A DNA stretch of 64,000 nt, taken from assembly GCF_003611635.1 (NCBI RefSeq), contig NZ_RAVZ01000006.1, positions 1 through 64,000 on the forward strand, written 5' to 3'. How positions within the stretch are numbered: position 1 is the stretch's first letter; every line of letters starts with the position of its first letter. The position numbers were made by a program, and so were the translations under genes. This document shows positions 42,176 through 51,777 of this stretch, in pieces. The DNA comes from Corallococcus terminator (GTDB taxonomy: Bacteria > Myxococcota > Myxococcia > Myxococcales > Myxococcaceae). The notes under the pieces were generated by a model that was not told the DNA's origin, did not search any database, and saw nothing but the letters and a program-made list of their open reading frames with translations.

Positions 42176-44016
42176 GCAACAACGGCTTTATGCAGATCCA
42201 CGACCCGCTGAAGCCCAAGGGGCACGTGGTGGGCATCGACCTGGGGACCACCCACTCACTGGTGGCGTCCGTGTCCCAGGGCAAGCCCCGCTGCGTCCCG
42301 GTGGACGACGGGGATTCGCTCCTGCTGCCCTCCGTGGTGCACTACGGCAAGGACGGCGGCGTGGTGGTGGGCGCGCGTGCGCGACTGCTCGCGGCCGACG
42401 CCCCCACGGACACCATCGTGTCGGTGAAGCGCTTCATGGGCCGGGGCCCGGATGACGCGGAGACGCGCAAGCTGGGGGCCTACCGCTTCGTTCCCGGCTC
42501 GCAGGTGGTGCGCTTCGACGTGGCCGGCGGCCAGCCGGTGACGCCCATTGAAGTCTCCGGCGAGATCCTCCGCGCCCTGAAGCGCCGCGCGGAGGCGCAC
42601 TTCTCCGGCAAGGTGGAGCAGGCCGTCATCACCGTGCCCGCCTACTTCGACGATGCCCAGCGGCAGGCCACCCGGGACGCGGGGAAGCTCGCGGGCCTGG
42701 AGGTGCTGCGGCTGCTCAACGAGCCCACCGCGGCGGCCCTGGCCTACGGCCTGGACAAGGGCAGCCAGGGCATGTTCGCCGTCTATGACCTGGGCGGCGG
42801 CACCTTCGACATCTCCATCCTCAAGCTGGAGGACGGCGTCTTCGAGGTGAAGTCCACCGGCGGCGATTCGGCCCTGGGCGGCGACGACTTCGACCGCGCC
42901 ATCGCGGAGCGCGTGCTCCAAGCGATGGGCGCTGCCTCCCCCACCCCTTCGCAGGTCGCTGAGACGATGGCGGCGGCGCGCAGGGCGAAGGAAGCGCTGA
43001 CGGACGTGGCGGAGGTGACGCTCAGCGTGGGCGGACACTCGCAGCCCGTCACCCGCGCGGACTTCGAGGCGTGGATCCAGCCGCTCGTGCAGAAGACGGG
43101 CATGGTGTGCCGCCGGGCATTGAAGGACGCGGGCGTGGGGGCCGGGGAGCTGGACGGCGTCATCCTGGTGGGCGGCTCCACGCGCGTGCCGGCGGTGCGC
43201 CGCTTCGTCGCGGAGCTGTTCGGCCGCGAGCCCCTGGGCGACATCGATCCGGATCAGGTCGTCGCGCTGGGCGCGGCGGTGCAGGCGAGCCTTCTCACCG
43301 ACGGCAACCGCCAGGACGAGGTGCTGCTGCTGGACGTGCTGCCCCTGTCGCTGGGCTTGGAGACGATGGGCGGCATCGCGGAGAAGCTGATCCAGCGCAA
43401 CTCCACCATCCCCACGGCGGCGGCGCAGGTGTTCACCACGTTCAAGGACGGCCAGACGGGCCTGGACGTGCACGTGGTGCAGGGCGAGCGGGAGCTGGTG
43501 CAGGACAACCGCAGCCTCGCGCGCTTCACCCTCTCCGGCATCCCGCCCATGGCGGCGGGGATGGCCCGGGTGGAGGTGCGCTTCCAGGTGGACGCGGATG
43601 GCATCCTGTCCGTCACCGCGAAGGAGCAGAGCACCGGCGTCGCGCAGACCATCACCGTGAAGCCCAGCCACGGCCTGTCGGATGAGGAGATTGAGCAGAT
43701 GCTGCTCGACTCCATCGACTACGCCGAGGACGACATCCAGGCCCGCCAGGTGCGCGAACAGCAGGTGGAGGCCGAGCGCGTCCTCACGGAAGCCGACCGA
43801 CAGTTGCGCGAGAACGCGGCCCTGCTGGAGGCCGGCGAGCCGGAGAGCATCCAGGCCGCCATGGCCCGCGTGCGCGAGACGGCGAAGGGCAAGGACTACC
43901 TGGCCGTGAAGGAGGCCCTGCACGCGCTGGACGAGGCGTCCCGGGCCTTCATCGAACGGGTCATGAACCGCGCCATCACCCAGGTGGTGTCCGGCCATTC
44001 CGTGGAGGAGTACTGA
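42172..44016 (+). CDS. hscA: Hsp70-type Fe-S chaperone HscA
   Basis: This 614-residue Hsp70 uses ATP to release clusters from IscU. ATPase signatures: [13 protein letters not shown] near residue 22, [10 protein letters not shown], and [11 protein letters not shown]. The substrate domain starts near [16 protein letters not shown]. Its length and its short C-terminus without a DnaK-type acidic tail fit HscA, as does its place between hscB and fdx. The start is a GTG overlapping the hscB stop. Confidence 0.94.
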   Translation: MSNNGFMQIHDPLKPKGHVVGIDLGTTHSLVASVSQGKPRCVPVDDGDSLLLPSVVHYGKDGGVVVGARARLLAADAPTDTIVSVKRFMGRGPDDAETRKLGAYRFVPGSQVVRFDVAGGQPVTPIEVSGEILRALKRRAEAHFSGKVEQAVITVPAYFDDAQRQATRDAGKLAGLEVLRLLNEPTAAALAYGLDKGSQGMFAVYDLGGGTFDISILKLEDGVFEVKSTGGDSALGGDDFDRAIAERVLQAMGAASPTPSQVAETMAAARRAKEALTDVAEVTLSVGGHSQPVTRADFEAWIQPLVQKTGMVCRRALKDAGVGAGELDGVILVGGSTRVPAVRRFVAELFGREPLGDIDPDQVVALGAAVQASLLTDGNRQDEVLLLDVLPLSLGLETMGGIAEKLIQRNSTIPTAAAQVFTTFKDGQTGLDVHVVQGERELVQDNRSLARFTLSGIPPMAAGMARVEVRFQVDADGILSVTAKEQSTGVAQTITVKPSHGLSDEEIEQMLLDSIDYAEDDIQARQVREQQVEAERVLTEADRQLRENAALLEAGEPESIQAAMARVRETAKGKDYLAVKEALHALDEASRAFIERVMNRAITQVVSGHSVEEY

Positions 44017-44018
44017 CC

Positions 44019-44396
44019 GTGCCCAAGGTCACCTTCAAGAGCCCCCTGGCGGAGGTCGCCGTGGACGTGCCCCCGGGCACCACCCTGCTGGACGCCGCGG
44101 AGAAGGGCGAGGCCCAGGTGGGCCATAGCTGCGGCGGCGTGTGCGGGTGCTCCACCTGCCATGTGTGGATCCGCAAGGGCTTCGACTCGCTGAGCGAGCA
44201 GCGGGACGACGAGATGGACCGCCTGGACATGGGCTTCGACGTGCGGCCCTATTCCCGCCTGTCCTGCCAGACGGAAGTGGCCAGCGAGGACGTCACGGTG
44301 GAGATCACCGAGGAGTCCCTCGTCGCCTTCATGGATGAGAACCCGGCCATCCGCCGGAAGCTCGAATCCGAAGGGAAATGGCCCCTGAAGAAGTAG
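44019..44396 (+). CDS. fdx: ISC-type [2Fe-2S] ferredoxin Fdx
   Basis: The 125-residue adrenodoxin-type ferredoxin supplies electrons for cluster assembly. Cluster ligands are C38, C44 and C47 (C-x5-C-x2-C in SCGGVCGCSTC) and C83 (RLSCQTEV); C42 is an extra cysteine within the loop, as common in this family. GTG 44019 starts 2 bases after the hscA stop. It is the last gene of the isc operon. The C-terminal extension (ENPAIRRKLESEGKWPLKK) is longer than in E. coli Fdx (111 residues). Confidence 0.93.
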   Translation: MPKVTFKSPLAEVAVDVPPGTTLLDAAEKGEAQVGHSCGGVCGCSTCHVWIRKGFDSLSEQRDDEMDRLDMGFDVRPYSRLSCQTEVASEDVTVEITEESLVAFMDENPAIRRKLESEGKWPLKK

Positions 44397-44410
44397 GCCA
44401 AAAACGGGGC

Positions 44411-44439
44411 TTGACCGGGCAGAAGAGGTTCTTTATACG
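44411..44439 (+). promoter_or_regulatory. promoter of tRNA-Leu
   Basis: TTGACC (44411-44416) and TATACG (44434-44439) are separated by 17 bases. The predicted start lies about 20 bases before the mature tRNA. The tRNA therefore need not depend on the isc transcript. Confidence 0.75.
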
Positions 44440-44468
44440 TCTGCCCCGTCGCAACGCCGCGCCAACCC

Positions 44469-44552
44469 GCCCGGGTGGTGGAATTGGTAGACACACTAGA
44501 TTCAGGGTCTAGCGCCTGCAAGGGCATGGAGGTTCGAGTCCTCTCCCGGGCA
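44469..44552 (+). tRNA. tRNA-Leu(CAG)
   Basis: This is an 84-base tRNA with a GCCCGGG/CCCGGGC acceptor stem and discriminator A. The anticodon arm CTAGA-TTCAGGG-TCTAG places CAG at 34-36, reading the leucine codon CUG. A long class II variable arm and the T-arm GGTTCGAGTC are present. The 3' CCA is not encoded. CUG is the leading leucine codon in this GC-rich genome, so this is a major tRNA. Confidence 0.96.
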
Positions 44553-44565
44553 TGAAGTAAAGAAG

Positions 44566-44594
44566 GGCCCCGACCACAAGTCGGGGCCTTTTTT
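44566..44594 (+). terminator. Rho-independent terminator after tRNA-Leu
   Basis: GGCCCCGAC (44566-44574), loop CACAA, and GTCGGGGCC (44580-44588) form a perfect 9-bp stem followed by six T residues. It ends the tRNA transcript and also faces the end of the convergent gene at 44623. Confidence 0.92.
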
Positions 44595-44622
44595 GTTTTC
44601 CGGCAGCAGGCCTTCGCGCGGA

Positions 44623-45705
44623 TCAGGGCGGCGCGGGTTCCACGGCCTCATGCGCCACATGGTGCGCCGCGGCGTTGGCCAGCCGGCCCCCCTTGCGCAG
44701 GTCGCGGATGCGCAGCTTGCTGTGGTGCACGGACAGCGCGCCCACGGACACCTGGCTGAGCACGGTGCCCAGGTGGGTGAGCGTGGCGAAGGCCGCCGCC
44801 GCTTCCGGACTGGCCCCCAGGGAGCGCGCCGCCCAGCTCGTCACGAAGTAGTAGATGCCCATGCCCGCCGGGACGCCTGGCAGCGCCTGTCCCAGGGAGA
44901 TGGCGCCCAGCACCACCGCGCCCGCGAAGAGCCCGCCAGGGATGCCGATGCCGTGCAGCGCGAGGCCATACGCCAGCGCGGAGGCGGACACCGGGAAGAT
45001 GGAGAAGAAGAACACCTTCGCCATGCCCTTGAACGAGCGCGCGGTGCCCAGGCCCTCACCCACGTGGCTCAGGAAGCTCTCCACGCGCGGCAGGCTGTGA
45101 CGCTTGTGCAGCCAGCGGCCCAGGGGCGCCGCCCAGTGGGCCAGCAGCACCACCAGCGCGACCAGCCCGATGCACAGCGAGATGGCCACCTTCAACTGCC
45201 CCTGGAAGTGGGCCATCGTCATGCCGAAGGGGCCCAGGAAGGACAGGGCCACCAGCAGCATCAGGCAGGCGAACTCCATCAGCTTGCACACGCCCACGGA
45301 GCCCAGGCCCCGGATGAAGGGCACGTGCTGCGTGCGCGCGAGCAGGAAGGCCCGCGTCACCTCGCCCAGCTTCCCCGGCAGCGCGTTGTGCACGAAGACG
45401 CCAATGCCCACCAGGTGGTAGCGCTCCTTGAACGGGATGGGCTTGCGCAGCGTGGCCTGCCACTGCACCGCCCGCAGCGGCACGAGCGACGCCTGGAGCA
45501 ACATGAAGGGCACCAGCCACACCAGGTGCCCGGGCAGGTCCGCGATGAACTGGCGCAGCGGGAAGCGGGGAATCAGCAGGTCCCCTGCCCCGCTCAGGTT
45601 CCACTTGAAGAAGGCCGTGGACAGCAGGAGCACGGACAGCACGAGCCCCACCACGGCGCCCAGCACCTTGAGCCACGTGCGTCCACCGGCGTTGGGAAGC
45701 CGCAT
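44623..45705 (-). CDS. UPF0104 / LPG-synthase-type integral membrane protein
   Basis: The 360-residue product has about eight membrane helices and resembles the flippase-like membrane part of lysylphosphatidylglycerol synthases (AglD/UPF0104), without the cytosolic aminoacyl-transferase domain. Supporting motifs are LRAVQWQATLR in the first loop, HNALPGKLGEVTRAFLLAR, and LGQALPGVPAGMGIYYF near the end, the usual conserved loop of the family. ATG 45705 is set by a GGGAGGA ribosome site; longer in-frame starts run into the preceding gene. It lies 17 bases after the phosphatase-like gene on the same strand, so both probably act on one lipid or glycan substrate. The substrate is unknown. Confidence 0.82.
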   Translation of the reverse strand: MRLPNAGGRTWLKVLGAVVGLVLSVLLLSTAFFKWNLSGAGDLLIPRFPLRQFIADLPGHLVWLVPFMLLQASLVPLRAVQWQATLRKPIPFKERYHLVGIGVFVHNALPGKLGEVTRAFLLARTQHVPFIRGLGSVGVCKLMEFACLMLLVALSFLGPFGMTMAHFQGQLKVAISLCIGLVALVVLLAHWAAPLGRWLHKRHSLPRVESFLSHVGEGLGTARSFKGMAKVFFFSIFPVSASALAYGLALHGIGIPGGLFAGAVVLGAISLGQALPGVPAGMGIYYFVTSWAARSLGASPEAAAAFATLTHLGTVLSQVSVGALSVHHSKLRIRDLRKGGRLANAAAHHVAHEAVEPAPP

Positions 45706-45722
45706 GGTCCTCCCTTCGGGTT

Positions 45723-47315
45723 TCAATGCAGGATTCGCGGCGAGCCCGTGTCCAGGTAGGCCTCCGCCAACCGCTCGTGCAGCCGCGCGCAGTGGCTCAG
45801 GCCAGACAGGTCCACCGGCCCGTTCGCGGGCCACATCACCAGGCTGTCGGACTCCACCTTCGTGAGGCCCCCGTGCGAGCCGAACTCCCACGCGAAGCCC
45901 ACCGTGCCGCCCTTCTGGACGGCCTCGCCAAAGAGCACCAGGTCGCCCGCCGTCTCCATGTGCGGCAGGCCGTGGAGGAAGTCCGCCACGGCGCGCCGGC
46001 TGTATTCGGATGACAGGGGCGCGCGGTCCAGGTCCGCCGGGCCATAGACGCCCCCGCCCATCACCACCACCGCCTCCGAACCCCGGCGCATCGCCACCAT
46101 GCCGATGTCCGGATTGTCCATGGCCCGTGCGAGCACCTCCGGATACCGCGCCAGCAGCTCACGCGCCTCCAGCGGCGCGGCACGACCGCTCAGGTAGATG
46201 TGCGCGAAGTTGCCGGCCTCCACCACCACGGGCACGAAGGGCTCACGCGCGGCCGTGTCCGGCGTCGGCGCCTCGCGCCCATCCAGCAGGCCGCGTCGCA
46301 CGTCGTCGCGCAACGGCGGCGTGGGGCCTTCGAAGAGCACCGCCTCCAGACGCCGGCCCTGGCGCTGCTCCAGGGGCAGGCTGTCCACGTGGCCGTGGTC
46401 GGACAGGAGGATGACGTCGTAGGGCTCCGGCGCCGCGCGGGCCACGGCGAACAGCTCCGCCAGGGACGCGTCGACACGGTGCAGCTCCTGCATCGCCAGC
46501 TCGGAGCGCGGGCCGCGCCGGTGGGCCACTTCGTCGAAGTTGCCGTACACGAGGTAGATGAGCGGCACGCCGCGCACCATGTCCACCAGGGACTTGGTGT
46601 ACGCGAAGCTCCAGCCCAACCGCTGGAGGAGGATGCGGCTCAAGAGGAAGCCCTGCTCGTGGCGCCAGTCGTTGACGGAGTGCGCCCACTGACGCACCTC
46701 GCGCACGGCATGGAAGGACTCCATCCCGAACGAGCGCAGGAAGTCCCATGCGCCCCGGGTGCGCGCCGCGCCCAGGCCCTGCATCTCGTACGCGAACGAG
46801 CGCGCCATCAGCTTGAAGCTGGACAGCGTGCTCATGCACATGCGGTTGGTGGCGCCCGCGTGGAAGAGCGAGAAGTAGGTGTGCCCGCCGTCATCCAACA
46901 GGCTCGTGCGACCGTGGCCCCGCAGGCGCGCGTCGATGGCCATCGCGTCGCCCGGGGTGTTCATCTGGACCTTCCGGCCGAGCGCCCGGTCGTACCAACT
47001 GTAACCGGGCAGGTTTGGATGCTGGAGCCCGTAGAGCAAACCCGCCTGGAAGAATGGGGTAGAAGTGGGTGCGCCCCAGAAGGCGTTCTCCAGGTGATAC
47101 GCGCCTGAGCGCACCAGGTGTCCGAAGAATGGCATCCGCCCCGTGACAATCGCCTCGTCCAGCAGGGCCTTGGGCACCCCGTCCAGATGCACCAGCAGGA
47201 CGTTGCGCGCACGGCGCGCCGCCACGGGCGGAACTTTCGCCCCGATGCGCCGGACGAGGGTGTTCGCCCAATTCCGTGAATTCTCGCTGACGAGTTCGCT
47301 CAGACTTTCGCGCAC
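45723..47315 (-). CDS. alkaline-phosphatase-superfamily (type I phosphodiesterase-like) protein
   Basis: The 530-residue product has the metal-site motifs of the alkaline phosphatase/phosphodiesterase superfamily: LVHLDGVP with metal ligand D45, a nucleophile-region Thr in GAPTSTPFFQAG (residues 81-92), LSDHGHVDS near residue 310, and FGSHGG near 475. There is no clear signal peptide or membrane helix, so the compartment is unsure. The start is GTG 47315, with GGGGGAG upstream. It is the first of a two-gene operon with the UPF0104 protein and is divergent from a beta-barrel gene. It may hydrolyse a phospholipid or glycan phosphodiester; the substrate is not visible in the sequence. Confidence 0.75.
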   Translation of the reverse strand: MRESLSELVSENSRNWANTLVRRIGAKVPPVAARRARNVLLVHLDGVPKALLDEAIVTGRMPFFGHLVRSGAYHLENAFWGAPTSTPFFQAGLLYGLQHPNLPGYSWYDRALGRKVQMNTPGDAMAIDARLRGHGRTSLLDDGGHTYFSLFHAGATNRMCMSTLSSFKLMARSFAYEMQGLGAARTRGAWDFLRSFGMESFHAVREVRQWAHSVNDWRHEQGFLLSRILLQRLGWSFAYTKSLVDMVRGVPLIYLVYGNFDEVAHRRGPRSELAMQELHRVDASLAELFAVARAAPEPYDVILLSDHGHVDSLPLEQRQGRRLEAVLFEGPTPPLRDDVRRGLLDGREAPTPDTAAREPFVPVVVEAGNFAHIYLSGRAAPLEARELLARYPEVLARAMDNPDIGMVAMRRGSEAVVVMGGGVYGPADLDRAPLSSEYSRRAVADFLHGLPHMETAGDLVLFGEAVQKGGTVGFAWEFGSHGGLTKVESDSLVMWPANGPVDLSGLSHCARLHERLAEAYLDTGSPRILH

Positions 47316-47468
47316 GTTGACGGCTCCCCCATCCCGCGAGGCAAAATGGGCATTCAGGGGGACAGGAGCTTCTGGGGCCGCGATGCTCTCTTGGAGAGCA
47401 GGCGGGCAGAACGTTCACTGATCCCGGGCTGGAATCGATGCGCCCCCCTGGGGCTTCACGGGGTTTCG

Positions 47469-48644
47469 ATGCTGGCTCCTTTCGTCTGTCTCTTCTTCCT
47501 CCTGCTGACGCTCAGCGCCGCCGCGGCCGGTCGGACCGCGCCCGGGCTCCTGCCCGTGAAGAAGACGCCGACGATGGACGGCATCGCGCTGCCCCTGGTG
47601 AGCTTCAGCTCGGATCAGGGCTTCGGCTACGGCGCGGTGGGCGGCATGTACCTGTACGCGCCCGGCAAGACGCCGTACGCGCACGCGCTGTCCGCGCAGA
47701 TCTTCTTCAGCTCGCGCGGCGCCATGAATCATTACCTCCGCTACGACGGCCCGCAGTTGCTGGGACCGCTGCGGTTGGAAGGCCGGCTGGAGTACCGCAA
47801 GGAGAAGAGCAGTCCCTTCTTCGGCGCGGGCAACCTGTCCGCCCCGGACTTCCGCGGCAACGTGGACGACCAGCGCTACAACTACGACAAGGGCTCGCCG
47901 GGCCTCTGGGTCCGCCTGCGCGGCCGGCCCTTCGGTGAGACGCACCCCTTCCAGTCCTACGTGGGCTACGGGTGGCGCAACACCAGCGTGTCACCCTACG
48001 AGACGTCCATCCTCGCGCAGGAGAAGCCCATCGGCATCGAGGGCGGCACCAGCGGACAGATTCTCGCGGGCGCGCTCTGGGACACGCGCGACGACGAAGC
48101 GGATCCGACTTCCGGTGGCGTGGAGGAGGTGGCGCTGCGCGTGTCGGGCCTGGCCACCTTCAGCCGCTACCAGTACGCGGGCGTGACGCTGAGCGAGCGC
48201 CGCTACATCCGGCTGTCGCCGCGGCTGGTGTTCGCGCAGCGGCTCACGCTGGACATGCTGTTTGGCGAAGTGCCCTTCTTCGAGTGGATGACCACGGGCG
48301 GCGTCAACGTGTCCGAGGGCATTGGCGGCATGAGCAGCGTGCGCGGCATCGAGCGCAACCGCTTCGCCGGCAACGTGAAGGCCTTCAGCAATTCGGAGCT
48401 GCGCTTCCAGGCGGCGAAGATGTCCGTCCTCGGTCAGCCGCTCGCGCTGGGCGCGGTGGTGTTCCTGGACCTGGGCCGCGTGTGGCACCCGGGCGTGACG
48501 GATGGCAAGTGGCATGAGTGGCACCCGGGCATCGGCGGCGGTCTGCGCTTCTCGCGCCGCGCGGCCGTGGTGCGCATGGACTACGCGCGCTCCACCGAGA
48601 CGGGCCGCCAGCGCTTCTACATCACGTTCGGTCACATGTTCTAA
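47469..48644 (+). CDS. outer-membrane beta-barrel protein, BamA/TamA (Omp85) surface-antigen type
   Basis: The 391-residue precursor starts at ATG 47469 with a signal peptide (MLAPFVCLFFLLLTLSAAAAG). An upstream ATG at 47346 would place 41 polar residues before the signal, so it is rejected. The mature protein alternates strands in the manner of the Bac_surface_Ag (Omp85 C-terminal) barrel, with typical pieces such as GGVEEVALRVSG, EWMTTGGVNVSEGIGGMSSVRG (resembling the family's G-x-x-SVRG loop), AVVFLDLGRVWHP and a final aromatic F. No POTRA domains are present, so this is a barrel-only member. Its role is unknown; it could work with the divergent lipid/phosphatase pair. Confidence 0.8.
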   Translation: MLAPFVCLFFLLLTLSAAAAGRTAPGLLPVKKTPTMDGIALPLVSFSSDQGFGYGAVGGMYLYAPGKTPYAHALSAQIFFSSRGAMNHYLRYDGPQLLGPLRLEGRLEYRKEKSSPFFGAGNLSAPDFRGNVDDQRYNYDKGSPGLWVRLRGRPFGETHPFQSYVGYGWRNTSVSPYETSILAQEKPIGIEGGTSGQILAGALWDTRDDEADPTSGGVEEVALRVSGLATFSRYQYAGVTLSERRYIRLSPRLVFAQRLTLDMLFGEVPFFEWMTTGGVNVSEGIGGMSSVRGIERNRFAGNVKAFSNSELRFQAAKMSVLGQPLALGAVVFLDLGRVWHPGVTDGKWHEWHPGIGGGLRFSRRAAVVRMDYARSTETGRQRFYITFGHMF

Positions 48645-48674
48645 CGGCCGACCCGAACGCGCGCAGCACCGTCT

Positions 48675-49754
48675 TCAGACGAGCGCGTCCACCCAGCCGC
48701 GAAGCCGTGGGTCCGCCTGCGCTTCACCGCGCACGCCGGGCTCCACGTCCAACGTCAGCGTGAGGAAGCCGCGCGACTCCAGGCCCTGGCGCAGCTCCTC
48801 GCGGGCCTTCACGTCCGGAGCGAAGAGGATGCACCCGTCCCCGCCGCCCGCGCCGGACAGCTTGCCCGCGCAGCCGTAGGACGCGGCGATGGCCAGCACC
48901 CGGCGCATGCCTTCGGTCTCCAGCGGGCCCAGCTCCAGCAGCAGCGCGTGCTGGGCCTTCACCGCGTCCGTGAAGGCGCGGAAGTCACCACCGCCCAGGC
49001 CATCCTCGATCGACTGGCCCAGCGCGTCCGAGCGCTCCACGAACGACTGACGACCCGCTTCCGCGAGCTTCGCCTCCACCTGGGCGATGAGCAGCTTCGT
49101 GGACGCGCTCTCCCCGGTGAAGGCGTAGAGCATGGCCACGCGGGGCGCGGGCATGCGCCACAGGTCCACCGGGGGCGATTCCGCGAGCGCCGCGTGGAAG
49201 CGGCCGGTGTTGGCGGCCTCCGTCAGCGCCGTCACGTCGTAGCGCCGGTAGCGCGCGAGGCCGCCCGCGAAGCTGGACGCCACGTCGCCGCCACTGCCCG
49301 TGCCGCCCTGCCCCAGCGTGTGCGCGACGAGCGCGAGCTTCAGCACGTCGAACTTCTCTTCCAGGATGAAGCGGGCGGCCTCCGCCGCGAGCACCGTCGC
49401 GGAGGCGCTGCCACCAATGCCCAGCTTGTGGCCGCCCGGCCCCAGCGCGCCCGGCGCCACCGCGACATCGAAGCCCACGCTGGGCCGTCCGTGCGCACGC
49501 AGCGCTTCGTCCAGCGTGCGCGCGACGAAGGAGAAGCCCGCCGGCACGTCGCGCTCCCACTTCACGCCCCGGGGCGTGGTGAGGCCCTGGAGCGTCCCCT
49601 CCTCCAGGCAGATGTGCACGCGCGAGTCCTGCCGCCTGCGCACGTAGGCGGCCGTGCGGGGCGCCACCGCGGCCACGCGCGAGACGCCTCCCCACAGCAC
49701 GGCGTATTCGCCGGAGACGAACAGCTTGCCGGGTGCGGAGAGGGCGCGCTCCAT
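48675..49754 (-). CDS. phosphomevalonate kinase
   Basis: This 359-residue GHMP kinase is probably the third enzyme of the mevalonate pathway (phosphomevalonate to diphosphomevalonate, with ATP). GHMP features are the start APGKLFVSGEYAVL, the ATP loop LGIGGSASATVLAA, GTGSGGDVASSFAGG, typical of phosphomevalonate kinases, and late KLSGAGGGDGCILF. ATG 49754 overlaps the stop of mvaD by one base (TGATG). It is the last gene of the mevalonate operon. The kinase identity rests on motif detail and the fact that mevalonate kinase and the decarboxylase are next to it. Confidence 0.88.
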   Translation of the reverse strand: MERALSAPGKLFVSGEYAVLWGGVSRVAAVAPRTAAYVRRRQDSRVHICLEEGTLQGLTTPRGVKWERDVPAGFSFVARTLDEALRAHGRPSVGFDVAVAPGALGPGGHKLGIGGSASATVLAAEAARFILEEKFDVLKLALVAHTLGQGGTGSGGDVASSFAGGLARYRRYDVTALTEAANTGRFHAALAESPPVDLWRMPAPRVAMLYAFTGESASTKLLIAQVEAKLAEAGRQSFVERSDALGQSIEDGLGGGDFRAFTDAVKAQHALLLELGPLETEGMRRVLAIAASYGCAGKLSGAGGGDGCILFAPDVKAREELRQGLESRGFLTLTLDVEPGVRGEAQADPRLRGWVDALV

Positions 49755-50740
49755 CAGAACAGGTGCTCCGTCAGCAGCGTCGCGTCCCCGCCGGGCACGC
49801 AGCGCACCACGTCCACCGCGCCGCACGCGCGGGCCACGGCCTCCGCCGTCACCTCGTGCGCCGCGTCCGTCAGCAGCACCGGGTTGGGCCCGGCATCGAG
49901 CGTGAACCACACCGGCACGCCCTTCTTGCGCTGCTCGCGCAGGTTCTGGATGAGGCCCAGCGTGGCCGGGCTCAGGTAGCAGAGCGGCGGATCGGCCGCG
50001 AGCGACGTGCTGTGCATGCGCCATGCGTTGCGCTCACACAGCTCTCCCAGCGCCTCCAGGTCCTTCTTCGCGATGAGCTCGCGGGCGCGGGGCACCTCGG
50101 CCTCCGCGTCCTTCACCCACGCGGCGTAGTAGGGGCTCGTCTCCACCGCGCCCTTCATCCCGTCGCGCGACTTCACTTCCTTCTCTCCGCGGTCGACGAT
50201 GGCCACCACCATGCGCAGGTCCGACCAGTGCCCCGCGTCGAAGCGCTGCACGGCGTAGCTGTCCTCGCCGTCCTCGCGCTCGCCGCGCATCCACTCGCAG
50301 AAGCCGCCCTGCACGCTGCGGCACGCGGAGCCGCTGCCCCGCCGCGCGAGGATGCTGGAGGCGCGGGTGTCCGACGGGAGGCCCGCCGCCGCGCGCCCCG
50401 CCACCGCCAGCGCCGCGAAGCCCGCCGCGCTGCTGGCGAGGCCCGCCGCCATGGGGAAGTCGCCGCGCGACACCACCTTCGCGGGGCCCAGGTCGCGGCC
50501 CGCCTGCACGCGCACGGCGTCCAGGAGGCGCAGCACGCGGTCGCGCTCGCTGCCCTTCGCGACGTGGCCGTGCAACTCCACCTGGTCGGACCCGGCGCCG
50601 AACTCCACGGTGGTCGTCACGTGGATGGGCGCCAGCGTGAGCGACAGGCTGGACTGGTGCGGGAGGATGAGCGCCTCGTCGCGCTTTCCCCAGTACTTCA
50701 CGAGGGCGATGTTCGGATGCGCCCGGACGGTTGCTTTCAT
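49754..50740 (-). CDS. mvaD: diphosphomevalonate decarboxylase
   Basis: This 328-residue GHMP enzyme decarboxylates mevalonate diphosphate to isopentenyl diphosphate. The hallmark start HPNIALVKYWGKRD, DFPMAAGLASSAAGFAAL and GSGSACRSVQGGF all match, as does WFTLDAGPNPVLL near the C-terminus. It is translationally coupled to mvk (4-base overlap) and to the phosphomevalonate kinase gene. Confidence 0.94.
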   Translation of the reverse strand: MKATVRAHPNIALVKYWGKRDEALILPHQSSLSLTLAPIHVTTTVEFGAGSDQVELHGHVAKGSERDRVLRLLDAVRVQAGRDLGPAKVVSRGDFPMAAGLASSAAGFAALAVAGRAAAGLPSDTRASSILARRGSGSACRSVQGGFCEWMRGEREDGEDSYAVQRFDAGHWSDLRMVVAIVDRGEKEVKSRDGMKGAVETSPYYAAWVKDAEAEVPRARELIAKKDLEALGELCERNAWRMHSTSLAADPPLCYLSPATLGLIQNLREQRKKGVPVWFTLDAGPNPVLLTDAAHEVTAEAVARACGAVDVVRCVPGGDATLLTEHLF

Positions 50741-51687
50741 GAACGATCTCCGTGGGGCCGCGGTCCCGCCAGTTGGCTGGCGAAGCAGCGCACGCCGTCG
50801 CGCGTCAGCTTCGCGACCACGGGCCCCGGTTCGAGGAAGAGGCCGATGACAGCACCGCCGTCACCCCCTGCCCCGGTGAATTTGGCGCCCAGCGCGCCCA
50901 TGCCGCGCAGCCGGTACACCATGTCTTCCAGCGCCGGAGACGACAGGCCCAGCGCGCCCAGCAGGCCCTGGTTGACGTTCATCGCGTCCCCCAGCCCCTC
51001 CAGGTCGCCAGCCTCCACCGCCTTCGATGCCTCGGTGACGAGCTTTCCCACCTGCGCGAACAGCCGACGGTAGCGCTCCGGCCACCGTGCCTGCCGCTCG
51101 CGCAGCGCGCCCACCGTCACCTTCGTGGGACTGCGCGCTCCCGCCAGCGCCACCACCACCGACAGCGCGCGCGGACTCTTCACCTCGCGCGCCCGGCCGA
51201 CGACGCCCGCGGGGCTTTGCACCCGGCGGTAGAGGATGAGCTTCTCCTCCGCGCTGGTGGTGTGGTCCACGCCGGACGGCGTGCCGTGGAACTCCTGCTC
51301 CATCTCCCACGCGAGAATCGCCGTCGCCTTCGGCGTGGGCACCTGTCCCGAGGCCTGAAGCAGTACGCGCGACAGGGCCACCGCCAGCGCCGCCGAGCTG
51401 CCCAGCCCCGCGGACAGGGGCAGTTGAGGCTCCAGCGTCACCTTCACCTTGGGCTCGCCCACCAACCGGGCCGCCCTCGCGAACGCCTTGCGCATCAGCC
51501 GCTTCTGCGCGGCGTCCGCCGTCACCGGCACATCGAGCTGGCAGGAGCGCGCGGGCACGCCGCGCGCCGTCACGCCGAAGCTCAGGGGTCCGGCGAGCGC
51601 GGGGTAGCCGTACACCACGCTGTGCTCGCCCAGCAGGATGACCTTGCCGGCACCGAAGGCGACCAGGGGATTCGTCGAGGCAGTCAT
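50737..51687 (-). CDS. mvk: mevalonate kinase
   Basis: This 316-residue GHMP kinase makes 5-phosphomevalonate. Signatures: FGAGKVILLGEHSVVYGYPA at the start, LPLSAGLGSSAALAVAL (ATP loop), GTPSGVDHTTS with the catalytic Asp region, and AKFTGAGGDGG. ATG 51687 is chosen since the conserved domain starts 7 residues later; the 12 extra codons up to 51723 look unrelated. It overlaps mvaD by 4 bases. Confidence 0.93.
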   Translation of the reverse strand: MTASTNPLVAFGAGKVILLGEHSVVYGYPALAGPLSFGVTARGVPARSCQLDVPVTADAAQKRLMRKAFARAARLVGEPKVKVTLEPQLPLSAGLGSSAALAVALSRVLLQASGQVPTPKATAILAWEMEQEFHGTPSGVDHTTSAEEKLILYRRVQSPAGVVGRAREVKSPRALSVVVALAGARSPTKVTVGALRERQARWPERYRRLFAQVGKLVTEASKAVEAGDLEGLGDAMNVNQGLLGALGLSSPALEDMVYRLRGMGALGAKFTGAGGDGGAVIGLFLEPGPVVAKLTRDGVRCFASQLAGPRPHGDRS

Positions 51688-51777
51688 GGCACCGGACACT
51701 GGACAAGGAAGAGGGGCGGGCACTTTACCAAGCGCACCGCCCCGCCAGGGTCCCCGCGAACAGGCGCGGGGGAGGAA

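Noticed and set aside
42256-43998. Minus-strand open frame opposite hscA
   Set aside because: Composition is a reverse-frame artefact of the Hsp70 gene.
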